A stretch of 64,000 nucleotides of DNA. It comes from Planctomycetota bacterium (GTDB lineage: Bacteria; Planctomycetota; UBA1135; GCA-002686595). This document shows positions 32,772-41,532 of the stretch, piece after piece. The notes under the pieces were generated by a model. That model did no database searches, was not told where the DNA came from, and saw only the letters and a list, made by a program, of their open reading frames with translations. The stretch is taken from positions 1 through 64,000 of the forward strand of contig VGYZ01000001.1 of assembly GCA_016872795.1 (NCBI GenBank), in the 5' to 3' direction. The position numbers were made by a program, and so were the translations under genes. Position 1 is the stretch's first letter. Every line of letters starts with the position of its first letter.

Positions 32772-34721
32772 TCAGGCCGCGCGCAAGACCTGATTGCGCC
32801 CGGCGTGCTTGGCCTCGTAGAGCGCCGCATCCGCGCGACCGATCAACGCCGCCACGCTCTCGCCGCTGCGCCACTGGGCCGCACCCATCGAGATCGAGAT
32901 TTGCAGGCCGTGGTAGCGCTCGAGCCGGCTCGTGCCGTGATCGTGCACCAGCGCGCGCAGCGTCTCACCGAGCTCGAGCGAGCGCTCGATGGTGCAGTTG
33001 GGCAGCAGGACGACGAACTCCTCGCCGCCGTAGCGCGCGACGAGATCGCCCTTGCTGACATTGGCCTGCAGGATGCGCACGAGATCCTGCAGCAGTTCGT
33101 CGCCGGTCTGGTGCCCCATCGTGTCGTTGAAGCGCTTGAAGTGATCGAGGTCCATGATCAGCAGCGAGAACGGCAAGCCGGTGCGCTGGCTCTGGCTCGC
33201 GAGAAACTCGAGGCGCTCCATCAGGCGCCGGCGCGTGGCGGCGCCGGTGAGTGGATCTTGCGTGGCGAGCGCCGCGTTCTCGCGTTCCATGCGGTGGAAC
33301 TTCACGAGCAAGCCCGCCTGATCGGCGATGGTCCCCAGAGCGTCCTCTTCTCCGGGCACGGGAGCGCGACCCGCGCGGCCGCGGTCAGCGACGAGGATCA
33401 GGCGGCGCTGCGGATCGAGCTCGCGCAGCGGAGCGATCACGGCCGAGTGGACATCGCACAGGTCGAGCGCGAGCTGGTGCAGCGGCTCGTGCGACTCGCG
33501 GTCGATGCGCGCGGCGCGCTCGAAGCTCGCGCGCTCGGCGGTGCACGGCGCCCAGCGACCTTCCGGCGTGCGCGCCTCGCCCGCGACGGCGTACGAAGAG
33601 CGCACATCGATGCGGCCCGCGCGTGCGTCGAACTCGAGGCATGTGATGCGGCGGAAGTCCATGCGTTCCATGGCGCGCAGCATCACGCCCGGCAGCGGGT
33701 CGCCTTCGCCGAGGCGCTCGAAGCTGTATTGCAGCACATGAAAGACGGAGTCTCCCGCGCGCAGCAGGTGTTCCTTCTCCAGCAGACGGTTCTGGAGTTC
33801 CTCGCGCGCCGCCATCATGATCGGAAAGGCTTCGGCGTGCGTGCGGGCGCGCGGACGCGCGAGCAGGGCGGCGCGGCTCTCGGACTCGCGCACATGCTCA
33901 AGCACGCTGGCGAGGTCGACGGAGTCGAACAGCCGCACGACATCGGCCGGAGGTGCTCCGGCATCGAAGCTCTCGTGCAGCGGAAAGCCGGCTTCGTGCG
34001 CGGCGTGGAAGCCGGCGCGCACCAGCGATGCGAGGTGCACATCGACGCCGTCGAGCGCGAGGCGTTCGAGGTCTTGGGCGGGCAGGTGCAGCGCCCCGAG
34101 GGTGTCATGCAGCTCGTAGGGCAGGGTCCAGGCGTTGGCGATCGTGGTGGCAAGCAGCTCGTGGTCGAAGCCGAACACGTCGCGTTCCTCGCCCTTGAGC
34201 ATGTCGATCGACCGTCGGCCAGCGCGCGCGAGCAGGTCGAGCAGCTCGCGCTCGCCGAACTGCCAGAGCGCGAGCGAACCGATGGAGGAGAGCAGACCGG
34301 CGGTGTAGGCGGTCTCGGGCTCGGCGTAGTGCGACTCGCGGGCGAAGGCGGCGGCGGCGCAAGCGCAGGCGACGGCGTGCTTGCGCGAGAGGAGCGAGCA
34401 GGCTTGGCCCTGCGCGGCGTCGAGCAGCTCGAAGCGACCGCGGATGGGCAGGCGCAGCGCGAGTTCGCGCAGTCCGGCGGCGTCGAGGCTCGCGAGGGCG
34501 TCGTTCAGGTGCAGCGCGAAGCGCCGCTTGCGCTCGTTTGGCTGGCGACGGCGGAGCACCTCCAGCGCGAGGCCCGGATCGGTGCGCACCAGGCTGGCGA
34601 CCTCGCGGGGCGAGCTCGATGGATCGAGCACCAGTTCGAGCATCCGCACCACGCAGGCGGCGGGGGATGCCAGAACTGGGATCTGTTGGAGGGCGGCCTG
34701 AGCGCGGTGGAGCCGTTGCAC
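32772..34721 (-). CDS. HDOD-GAF-GGDEF diguanylate cyclase
   Basis: About 649 residues from GTG at 34721; the track start at 34919 would add a 66-residue low-complexity leader, so the start is uncertain. An N-terminal HDOD domain (about residues 1-215, ALQQIPVLASPAACVVRMLELVLDPSSSPREVASLV) is followed by a helical linker and a GAF-like sensor domain (about 330-470). The GGDEF domain is last (about 480-640, DPLTGAATRRRLMERL, MDLDHFKRFND). The active-site loop RYGGEEFVVLL is intact, so c-di-GMP synthesis is expected. The usual inhibitory RxxD five residues upstream reads SKGD, so product inhibition is probably lost. It is the only minus-strand gene inside the plus flagellar arm. Confidence 0.88.
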   Translation of the reverse strand: MQRLHRAQAALQQIPVLASPAACVVRMLELVLDPSSSPREVASLVRTDPGLALEVLRRRQPNERKRRFALHLNDALASLDAAGLRELALRLPIRGRFELLDAAQGQACSLLSRKHAVACACAAAAFARESHYAEPETAYTAGLLSSIGSLALWQFGERELLDLLARAGRRSIDMLKGEERDVFGFDHELLATTIANAWTLPYELHDTLGALHLPAQDLERLALDGVDVHLASLVRAGFHAAHEAGFPLHESFDAGAPPADVVRLFDSVDLASVLEHVRESESRAALLARPRARTHAEAFPIMMAAREELQNRLLEKEHLLRAGDSVFHVLQYSFERLGEGDPLPGVMLRAMERMDFRRITCLEFDARAGRIDVRSSYAVAGEARTPEGRWAPCTAERASFERAARIDRESHEPLHQLALDLCDVHSAVIAPLRELDPQRRLILVADRGRAGRAPVPGEEDALGTIADQAGLLVKFHRMERENAALATQDPLTGAATRRRLMERLEFLASQSQRTGLPFSLLIMDLDHFKRFNDTMGHQTGDELLQDLVRILQANVSKGDLVARYGGEEFVVLLPNCTIERSLELGETLRALVHDHGTSRLERYHGLQISISMGAAQWRSGESVAALIGRADAALYEAKHAGRNQVLRAA

Positions 34722-34872
34722 GGCGGGCGGAGGAGGGCGCGAGGCCCCGAGTTCGGACGGGGGGCGAGAGCGGGCGGGATACCCGCGCAGGGCCTTACCA
34801 TCGGCCTTTCGAGCCCCGCCGATTGAGGTGCAGCCTGATCGTCCGAAATCCAGACCGAGCTGGCGCCCAAGG

Positions 34873-34891
34873 GTGTCGAAAAATACGACAC
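34873..34891. promoter_or_regulatory. palindrome in the fliO / GGDEF divergent region, candidate operator
   Basis: GTGTCG and CGACAC flank the AT-rich spacer AAAAATA in a region otherwise rich in GC, and a partial copy (CCGACACAC) follows about 20 bp downstream. It lies 72 bp before the fliO start and about 150 bp before the diguanylate cyclase. This fits a repressor or activator site for either promoter. The binding protein is unknown. Confidence 0.4.
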
Positions 34892-34962
34892 AAGCCGCGG
34901 GGTGGAAACTCCGACACACGAGAGCCGGAAGGAACTGCGCAACCCCCCTCCGGCCCCTCGCG

Positions 34963-35415
34963 ATGCTCCAACCTCACCTGCTCGTCGTCGCCGACACCAC
35001 CCTCGGCGGCACCGAAGGGCCCGACCTCACCCGCTACCTCATGGTGTGCGGCGGTCTGCTGCTCCTCGTCGGTCTGCTCGGCTTCGCCTTCCGCAAGCTC
35101 GTGACACGCACGCTCTGCGCGCGCGCGGCCCAGCGCCAGATGCAGGTGATGGATGTCCTGCCGCTCGGCGGCAAGCACAAGCTGTGCGTCGTCCGTTGTT
35201 ACGACCGGACATTCCTGATCGGTGTGGGGGAGAAGGAGCTCTCGCAGATCGCGGAGCTCGATGCCGTGATCGCGCCCGCGCGCGAGACGCCGCCGGGCAA
35301 GGTCGAGCTGCACGCCTTCTCCAAGGTGCTCGAACGCCTGCGCGGCTCGTCGGCCACGCCCACTGCACCCTCCGCTTCCGCCACGCACTTGTCCCAGGAG
35401 GGACTGCTCGGATGA
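34963..35415 (+). CDS. fliO: flagellar export gate assembly protein FliO
   Basis: A 150-residue protein read from ATG at 34963, the first Met before a normal FliO layout. A short periplasmic part is followed by one membrane helix (about residues 27-45, LMVCGGLLLLVGLLGFAF). The cytoplasmic beta-rich domain includes RQMQVMDVLPLGGKHKLCVVRCYDRTFLIGVGEKELSQIAEL, the typical FliO pattern (VLPLGxKxxLxVVEVxGxxLLLGV). It helps assemble FliP into the gate. Its stop overlaps the fliP start as ATGA. Confidence 0.9.
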   Translation: MLQPHLLVVADTTLGGTEGPDLTRYLMVCGGLLLLVGLLGFAFRKLVTRTLCARAAQRQMQVMDVLPLGGKHKLCVVRCYDRTFLIGVGEKELSQIAELDAVIAPARETPPGKVELHAFSKVLERLRGSSATPTAPSASATHLSQEGLLG

Positions 35416-36245
35416 CCCATCGCGTTCCCGTGTTCGTGCGCTGGCTGCTCGCGCTCGTCGTGCCGGCACTGCTCGCCGGCGCGGTCCAGGCGCAGTCCGC
35501 CGACCCTGTCGTGTTCGGTCCCGTGTCGGCCGCCGTCGAGGCGGGGTTCGATGTGCAGCGCGACCTCACCGGTGGCCTCGCGACGGGCGCTGCGCCGATC
35601 GCCGAGGGCCGCCTGTCGACGGCCGTCGAGATCGCGGTGCTGCTCACCGTGCTCTCGTTGCTCCCCGCGATCCTGATCACCGTCACGAGCTTCACGCGCA
35701 TCGTGATCGTGATGAGCTTCGTGCGGCGCGCGCTGTCGACCAACGAGCTTCCTCCGAACCCGGTCATCATCGGCCTCAGTCTGTTCCTGACGACATTCGT
35801 GATGGCGCCGGTCGCCGAGCGTGTCTACGAAAAGGCCTGGGTGCCGTATCGCGCGGGCCAGATGGCCATCGACGCTGCCGGCCAGAATGCGTGGGGCGAG
35901 CTGCGCACATTCCTCGTCGCGAACACGCGCGAGAGCGAGCTCGAGCTGTTCGCCGATCTCGCGAAGCTCGACGACACGGCGCGCAATGTGGAGCAGCTGC
36001 CGCTGCGCGTGGTCGTTCCCGCCTTCGTCACCAGCGAGCTCAAGACCTCGTTCCAGATGGGATTCCTGCTGTTTCTGCCGTTCCTCGTGATCGACCTCGT
36101 CGTGGCGAGCGTGCTGCTCTCGATGGGCATGTTCATGCTCCCGCCGGTGATGGTCTCCACGCCGTTCAAGATCCTGCTCTTCGTCCTCGTCGACGGCTGG
36201 CACCTCTTGTGCGAGTCGCTCGTCACCTCCTTCGTCACCACCTGA
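35412..36245 (+). CDS. fliP: flagellar export gate protein FliP
   Basis: A 277-residue protein read from ATG at 35412. A cleavable signal (FVRWLLALVVPALLAGAVQAQ) precedes the four-helix core. Conserved FliP segments are LLTVLSLLPAILITVTSFTRIVIVMSFVRRAL, NPVIIGLSLFLTTFVMAPV and MGFLLFLPFLVIDLVVASVLLSMGMFMLPPVMVSTPFKILLFVLVDGW. It forms the FliP5-FliQ4-FliR1 export channel. Confidence 0.97.
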   Translation: MTHRVPVFVRWLLALVVPALLAGAVQAQSADPVVFGPVSAAVEAGFDVQRDLTGGLATGAAPIAEGRLSTAVEIAVLLTVLSLLPAILITVTSFTRIVIVMSFVRRALSTNELPPNPVIIGLSLFLTTFVMAPVAERVYEKAWVPYRAGQMAIDAAGQNAWGELRTFLVANTRESELELFADLAKLDDTARNVEQLPLRVVVPAFVTSELKTSFQMGFLLFLPFLVIDLVVASVLLSMGMFMLPPVMVSTPFKILLFVLVDGWHLLCESLVTSFVTT

Positions 36246-36250
36246 ACGCC

Positions 36251-36529
36251 ATGAACGACCTCGACCTGCGCATCGCGGAGCTCGCGCGCGAAATGCTGGT
36301 GACCGTGGCGATGCTCGCCGGGCCGATGCTGCTCGTCGGCCTCGTGATCGGCGTCGCCATCAGCGTCTTTCAGGCGCTGACATCCGTGCAAGAGCAGACG
36401 CTCTCGCTCATCCCCAAGATGATCGCGGTGCTCGGCGTCGCGCTGCTCTTGCTCGTCCCCGCGCTCGGCCTTCTGCGCGACTACACGCTGCGCATCCTCG
36501 GCCAACTCCATTCCTTCGGGCTTTCCTGA
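36251..36529 (+). CDS. fliQ: flagellar export gate protein FliQ
   Basis: A 92-residue, two-helix membrane protein read from ATG at 36251 (not in the track under this start). Diagnostic stretches are EMLVTVAMLAGPMLLVGLVIGVAISVFQALTSVQEQTLSLIPKMIAVL and LRDYTLRILGQL. Length and motif match FliQ almost exactly. It lies 5 bp after fliP. Confidence 0.96.
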   Translation: MNDLDLRIAELAREMLVTVAMLAGPMLLVGLVIGVAISVFQALTSVQEQTLSLIPKMIAVLGVALLLLVPALGLLRDYTLRILGQLHSFGLS

Positions 36530-36538
36530 GCGACGCAC

Positions 36539-37306
36539 ATGCTGGCTGACGGGACCCTCGCCGCCTTCGGGCTCTTCCTCGTGCGCACGAGCGCGTTCGT
36601 GCTGGGCACGCCGTTCTTCGGCTCCCAGCTGACATTCGGCGGCGTGAAGATCGGCCTGATCGCGAGTCTCGCGCTGGTCCTTTTCTCCGTTCATGGCGTG
36701 CCGCTGCCTCTCGCGCAGGCGCCGCTCGAGTTCGGCGTGCTCGCGATGCGCGAGATCCTCGTCGGACTCGCACTCGCGTTCGTTCTGCAGGCCGTGATGC
36801 TCGCGGTGCGCGTTGCCGGCGAGCTGATCGGCAGCGAAATGGCCTTCAACATGGCCAGCGTCGTCGATCCGGCCTCGGGCATGAGCACGCCGCTCGTGAC
36901 CCAGTTCTACGAAGCGCTGTTCCTGCTCGGCCTGCTAGCGGTCGACGGGCACCATCTACTGCTGCGCGCACTGGCAGGCTCGTTCGAGCGCGTGCCGGTC
37001 GGAGTCATGTCGCTCCCCGAGGGCTTCGGCGCGCTCCTGCTACGGCTCGTCGGCGACATGATCGCGGCAGGCATCACATTCGTCGGGCCGATCCTGCTCC
37101 TCTTGTTCGTCTCGTCGATCATGATCGCGCTGATCGCGCGCGCCGTCCCGCACGTCAATGTGCTCGAGATGGGTTTTACGCTGCGCATCCTTGTCGGACT
37201 CGGTGCGATGCTGCTCTTCGCGCCGCTCGTCGCGCCGGGGTTGCAGCATCTCTACGGCCTGCTCGGTGACGGGCTCGAGGCGGCGCTCGTCGCGCTGGAG
37301 AGCTGA
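36539..37306 (+). CDS. fliR: flagellar export gate protein FliR
   Basis: A 255-residue protein with about six membrane segments. FliR marks are LVRTSAFVLGTPFFGS at the N-terminus, AMREILVGLALAFVLQAVMLAVRVAGELIGSEMAF in the middle and IALIARAVPHVNVLEMGFTLRILVGL near residue 205. A single copy closes the FliPQR channel. It lies 9 bp after fliQ and 3 bp before flhB. Confidence 0.95.
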   Translation: MLADGTLAAFGLFLVRTSAFVLGTPFFGSQLTFGGVKIGLIASLALVLFSVHGVPLPLAQAPLEFGVLAMREILVGLALAFVLQAVMLAVRVAGELIGSEMAFNMASVVDPASGMSTPLVTQFYEALFLLGLLAVDGHHLLLRALAGSFERVPVGVMSLPEGFGALLLRLVGDMIAAGITFVGPILLLLFVSSIMIALIARAVPHVNVLEMGFTLRILVGLGAMLLFAPLVAPGLQHLYGLLGDGLEAALVALES

Positions 37307-37309
37307 GCC

Positions 37310-38428
37310 ATGGGGTTCTTCGACGACACCGACGACGACCAGAAAACCGAGGACGCGACTCCGCGGCGTCGCGAGGAAGCGCGCGACAAGGGGCAGGTGC
37401 CGCTGTCGACCGAGCTCGTCGCCGCGTTGGGGTTGCTCGGCTGGCTGATGACGCTCACGCTTGGCGGCGACGCGCTCGCCTCGGAGCTCGGCGCTCTGGT
37501 CGCGACATTCGTCGAGCGGGTCGGGAGCATGGCGCACGAGGACCTCACGCCGCAGTCCGTCGCTGGCTTGTTCGGCGTGATGCTCAATCGCATCGGCTGG
37601 GCCACGCTCACGCTCGTCGCGCCGATGTTCGTGCTGACGGCGCTCGCTGCCTACGCGCAGATCGGCCTGGGCATCGCCTCCAAGGCCATGGAGCTCAAGC
37701 CCGAGAAGCTCAATCCGATCGCCGGCCTCTCGAAGTTCTTCAGCATGCGCAGCCTGACGCGGACGGCGATGAGCTTCGCGAAGCTCACGGCGATCCTCGT
37801 CACGGTCGCGCTGGTCGCGTGGTCGCAGGTCGAGCGCGTCGTCGCGCTGCAGTCGCAGGAGTTCGGTCCCGCGCTCGCGGTGATCGGCACCGTGGCGCTG
37901 CGCTGCACGACCGCGGGACTCGCCGCGATTCTCGCGCTCGGCATCCTCGATGTCTTCCTGCAGCGGCGCCAGCACGAGAAGGAGCTGCGCATGACCAAGC
38001 AGGAAGTGAAGGAAGAGCTGCGTTCCTCCGAGGGCGATCCGCAGGTCAAGGCGCGCATCCGTCGCCTGCAGCGCGAGATGGCGGTGCGCCGCATGATGAG
38101 CGATGTTCCCAGGGCGACGGTGGTGGTCACCAACCCGACGCACTACGCCGTGGCGCTCGCCTACGACCGCGACGCGGCTCCCGACAAGCGTGGCGCGCCG
38201 AAGGTGGTCGCCAAGGGCGTCGATCAGGTCGCCCAGCGCATCAAGGAAGTCGCTCGCGAGGCGGGCGTCACGATTTACGAGGACGTCCCGCTCGCGCGCG
38301 CGTTGCACGCGCGCTGCGAGATCGGCGACGAGGTGCCGCTCGAGCTGTACCAGGCGGTCGCCGAGGTACTCGCCTATGTCTACGGGTTCAAGGGCGGTCG
38401 CCTGGTCGCGACCGCGGGAGCTAGCTGA
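37310..38428 (+). CDS. flhB: flagellar export switch protein FlhB
   Basis: A 372-residue protein. The N-terminus DDQKTEDATPRRREEARDKGQVP is typical, followed by four membrane helices. The cytoplasmic autocleavage domain contains the NPTH motif (VVVTNPTHYAVAL near residue 274), where cleavage after Asn switches substrate from hook to filament. Its partner FliK is not in the window. It overlaps flhA by TGATG. Confidence 0.97.
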   Translation: MGFFDDTDDDQKTEDATPRRREEARDKGQVPLSTELVAALGLLGWLMTLTLGGDALASELGALVATFVERVGSMAHEDLTPQSVAGLFGVMLNRIGWATLTLVAPMFVLTALAAYAQIGLGIASKAMELKPEKLNPIAGLSKFFSMRSLTRTAMSFAKLTAILVTVALVAWSQVERVVALQSQEFGPALAVIGTVALRCTTAGLAAILALGILDVFLQRRQHEKELRMTKQEVKEELRSSEGDPQVKARIRRLQREMAVRRMMSDVPRATVVVTNPTHYAVALAYDRDAAPDKRGAPKVVAKGVDQVAQRIKEVAREAGVTIYEDVPLARALHARCEIGDEVPLELYQAVAEVLAYVYGFKGGRLVATAGAS

Positions 38429-40536
38429 TGGCAACGAACGCTATCGAACAAGCACGCGGCACGGCCGCGTTCCTCAAGCGCTACGCCGACTGGATCATGG
38501 GCCTCGGCGTGCTCGGCGTCGTCCTGACGCTGATCTCGCCGATTCCGCCGGCGATGCTCGACATCCTGCTCGCGATCAACCTCGCGACCAGCGTGCTGCT
38601 GCTCCTGCTCACGATGAACACACGCGCGGCGGCGGACCTGTCGGTGTTCCCGACCCTGCTCCTCTTCGCGACGCTCTTCCGACTCGGACTCAATGTTGCC
38701 AGCACGCGCCTGATCCTCTCCGGCGGTGACGCCGGCGCGATCATCAAGGCCTTTGGCGACTATGTCTGCGGCGACAACCTGACCGTCGGCATCATCGTGT
38801 TCCTGATCCTCGTGATCATCCAGTTCGTGGTGATCACCAAGGGCTCCGGCCGCATCAGCGAAGTGAGCGCGCGCTTCGTGCTCGACGCGATGCCCGGCAA
38901 GCAGATGGCGATCGACGCGGACTTGAACAGCGGGCTCATCGACGCCGACACCGCGCGCAAGCGCCGCGAGAAGGTCGCGATGGAAGCCGAGTTCTACGGC
39001 GCCATGGACGGTGCCTCGAAGTTCGTGCGCGGCGACGCTATCGCGGGCCTGATCATCACGGCGCTCAACTTGGTCGGCGGAATCGCGCTCGGCGCGATGG
39101 GCGGCATGGCGATCGCCGACGCGGGTGAGCGCTACTCGCTGCTCACGATCGGCGATGGCCTCGTCAGCCAGATTCCGGCGCTGCTGATCTCGACCGCTTC
39201 GGGCGTGCTGGTCACCAAGGCTTCGGACGACTCGAGCCTCGGCGCGCAAGTGCTCGGACAGAGCTTCGGCCGTCCGCGCGCCACCCTGATCGCCGCGGGC
39301 ATGATCTTCGCGCTCGGCCTGCTGCCGGGCCTGCCCAAGCTGCCGTTCTTCATCCTCGCGTCGGTGCTGCTCGTCGTCTGGCGGGCGACGCGCGGACAGG
39401 AGTCCGCCGAGCGGGCCGCGGAAGCGGCCGCCAGCGCCACGAGCGTTGCCAAGGCCGCGGAGAAGGCGACGCCCGCGGAAAAGGAGAACGAGGCCGCGCT
39501 CGAGCTGCTCAGAGTGGATCGCGTCGCGCTCGAGATCGGCTACCGACTGATCCCGCTGGTGCAGGATCCGCGCGGGCAGGGGATTCTCGATCACATCTCG
39601 CAGCTGCGCCGTCGCTTTGCCTCGCGCGAGGGCGTCGTGCTGCCGCCGGTGCGCATCAAGGACAACATCAAGCTCGCGCCGAACGCGTACCGCATTCTCA
39701 TCGGCGGGCAGGAAGTGGCGCGCGGCGAGATCGAGCCGGGCCAGCACATGGCGATGGACTCGGGCGCGGTGGCCGGCAAGATCGCCGGAACTCCGACCAA
39801 GGACCCGGCCTTCGGCCTGCCTGCGCTGTGGATCTCGGACGGCGCGAAGGACGAGGCCGAGCTGCTCGGCTACACGGTGATCGACCCGGTGAGCGTGCTC
39901 GTGACGCACCTCTCCGAGATCCTGCGCACTTCGCTCGGCGACATTCTCACGCGCGACGACGTCAAGGAGCTCGTCGAGAATGCCAAGAAAGTCACGCCCG
40001 CGGTGGTGGAGGAGCTCATCCCCGCCAAGATCGGCTTCGGCGAAGTGCAGGCCGTGCTGCGCAACCTGCTGCGCGAGTCGGTGTCCGTGCGCAACATACC
40101 GCTGATTCTGGAAGTGATCGCCGACAACATCAGTCGCACCAAGGATCCCGACACGCTCGCCGAGATCGCGCGCCAGCGCCTCGGCCGCGCGCTGTGTGAA
40201 GCCCATGCAGACCGCAGCGGCACGGTTCGAGCCGTGACGCTCGATCCGCGCATCGAGACGCGCCTCGCCGCTGCCGTCGGCACGGCTGCGGCCGATCCCG
40301 AAGCGCCGGGCGTGAACCCCGCTTACCTGCAGCGGCTCGTCGAGAAGATCGCCGAGCAAGTGGCGAGCGCCACTCGAGGCGGAGCGGATGTCGTGCTGCT
40401 CGCGCGCTCGAATGTCCGCCGCTTCCTGGGCGAGCTCGTGCGCGCGTCGCTGCCCAAGGTCTCGGTGCTGAGCTATCAGGAAGTCGTCCCCGCCCGCAGC
40501 GTGCAGACCGTCTCGGTCGTGCGCCTGGAGGAGTGA
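38428..40536 (+). CDS. flhA: flagellar export gate protein FlhA
   Basis: A 702-residue protein. Eight hydrophobic segments fill the first 330 residues, and the conserved FHIPEP signature region lies near residue 150 (RISEVSARFVLDAMPGKQMAIDADLNSGLID). The long cytoplasmic domain (about 370-700) forms the nonameric ring that docks chaperones and substrates (PPVRIKDNIKLAPNAYRILIGGQEVARGE). A linker rich in Ala, Lys and Glu (about 325-355) joins them. The 893-residue antisense track ORF over this gene is a shadow. Confidence 0.97.
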   Translation: MATNAIEQARGTAAFLKRYADWIMGLGVLGVVLTLISPIPPAMLDILLAINLATSVLLLLLTMNTRAAADLSVFPTLLLFATLFRLGLNVASTRLILSGGDAGAIIKAFGDYVCGDNLTVGIIVFLILVIIQFVVITKGSGRISEVSARFVLDAMPGKQMAIDADLNSGLIDADTARKRREKVAMEAEFYGAMDGASKFVRGDAIAGLIITALNLVGGIALGAMGGMAIADAGERYSLLTIGDGLVSQIPALLISTASGVLVTKASDDSSLGAQVLGQSFGRPRATLIAAGMIFALGLLPGLPKLPFFILASVLLVVWRATRGQESAERAAEAAASATSVAKAAEKATPAEKENEAALELLRVDRVALEIGYRLIPLVQDPRGQGILDHISQLRRRFASREGVVLPPVRIKDNIKLAPNAYRILIGGQEVARGEIEPGQHMAMDSGAVAGKIAGTPTKDPAFGLPALWISDGAKDEAELLGYTVIDPVSVLVTHLSEILRTSLGDILTRDDVKELVENAKKVTPAVVEELIPAKIGFGEVQAVLRNLLRESVSVRNIPLILEVIADNISRTKDPDTLAEIARQRLGRALCEAHADRSGTVRAVTLDPRIETRLAAAVGTAAADPEAPGVNPAYLQRLVEKIAEQVASATRGGADVVLLARSNVRRFLGELVRASLPKVSVLSYQEVVPARSVQTVSVVRLEE

Positions 40537-40539
40537 AGC

Positions 40540-41532
40540 ATGCAGATCCACCGAATCCGTGGCCGTGACCTGAAGGACGCGCTCGAGCGCGCGCAGCGCC
40601 AGTACGGCGCCGATGCGCTGGTGCTCTCGCGCGAGACCATGCCCGACGGCGGCGTCACCGTCGCTGTCGCCGATCCCACGCGCGCTCTCGCGGCCGCGAA
40701 GCTCGCGCAGAGCGTGCCGCAGCCCGTGCCTGCGCGCGAGCGGGGCTGCGACGATGTCGAGCGCGTGCTGCGTCGCAGCGGCGCGTCGGAAGGCTGTGTG
40801 GCGCTCACGCTCGATGCGGTCGCACGCTCTGGAGCGCGCGGTCCGTTTGCCCTCGACGCAGCCGCCGAAGCGCTCGCGAGCAGCGTCGAGATCGCTCCGA
40901 GCCCGCGGATTCAGCGCCGCGCGCCCGGCGTGCTCGTCCAGCCCTGCGTGATCGCCTTCGTCGGACCGACGGGCGTCGGCAAGACCACCACGCTCGCCAA
41001 GCTCGCCGCGCGGCTCGTGCGCTCGGGTCGTCGCGTCGGCATCGTCTCGATGGACACGCACCGCCCCGGTGCCGTCGAGCAGCTACGCGCGCTCGCTTCC
41101 GCGATTCTGACCGATGTCGCCATGGCGGGCGATGGCGCAGAGCTGCAGCGCGCCGTGGCGAGCTTCGGATCCCCCGAATGCGTGCTGGTCGACACGGCCG
41201 GCGTCTCGCCGCGCGACAGCGCCGCGTTGGCGGCGCTCGGCGAGAGCCTCGCCGCCGTCGGTGGCTCGCTCGAGACCTACCTCGTGCTGCAGGCCACCTC
41301 GAGCCGCGAGGCGATCGAGGCCGCGCGCGAGTCGTTCGCGGCCACCAACCCCAGTGCGTGGGTGCTCACGAAGCTCGACGAGACGCGCGCTCCCTCACCC
41401 GTGCTCGAGTGCGCGGCCGCTGCGCGAGCGCGTCTGGCGTTCCTGTGCGATGGTCAGGATGTGGCCGCGCACCTCCACCGCGCCGAGCCCAAGCATGTCG
41501 CGGACCTGTTCTTGCGCGGGAGGATCGCGTGA
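40540..41532 (+). CDS. flhF: SRP-type GTPase FlhF
   Basis: A 330-residue protein. The N-terminus MQIHRIRGRDLKDALERAQRQYGADALVLSRETM is typical of FlhF. The NG-type GTPase domain has G1 FVGPTGVGKTTTLAKLAARL near residue 143, VSMDTHRPGAVEQLRAL, G3 LVDTAGVSPRD and G4 TKLDE. FlhF marks the pole or site where the flagellum is built. It is shorter than many FlhFs because the linker is brief. Its stop overlaps flhG as GTGA. Confidence 0.95.
   Translation: MQIHRIRGRDLKDALERAQRQYGADALVLSRETMPDGGVTVAVADPTRALAAAKLAQSVPQPVPARERGCDDVERVLRRSGASEGCVALTLDAVARSGARGPFALDAAAEALASSVEIAPSPRIQRRAPGVLVQPCVIAFVGPTGVGKTTTLAKLAARLVRSGRRVGIVSMDTHRPGAVEQLRALASAILTDVAMAGDGAELQRAVASFGSPECVLVDTAGVSPRDSAALAALGESLAAVGGSLETYLVLQATSSREAIEAARESFAATNPSAWVLTKLDETRAPSPVLECAAAARARLAFLCDGQDVAAHLHRAEPKHVADLFLRGRIA

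Noticed and set aside
38380-41061. 893-residue antisense ORF over flhA/flhF
   Set aside because: Its composition (Arg, His, Glu, Asp, Ala) is the complement of GC-rich codons and it has no domain; flhA and flhF are certain on the other strand. The same applies to the long shadows at 619..3021, 45208..48204, 13104..15848, 57997..60222 and others.
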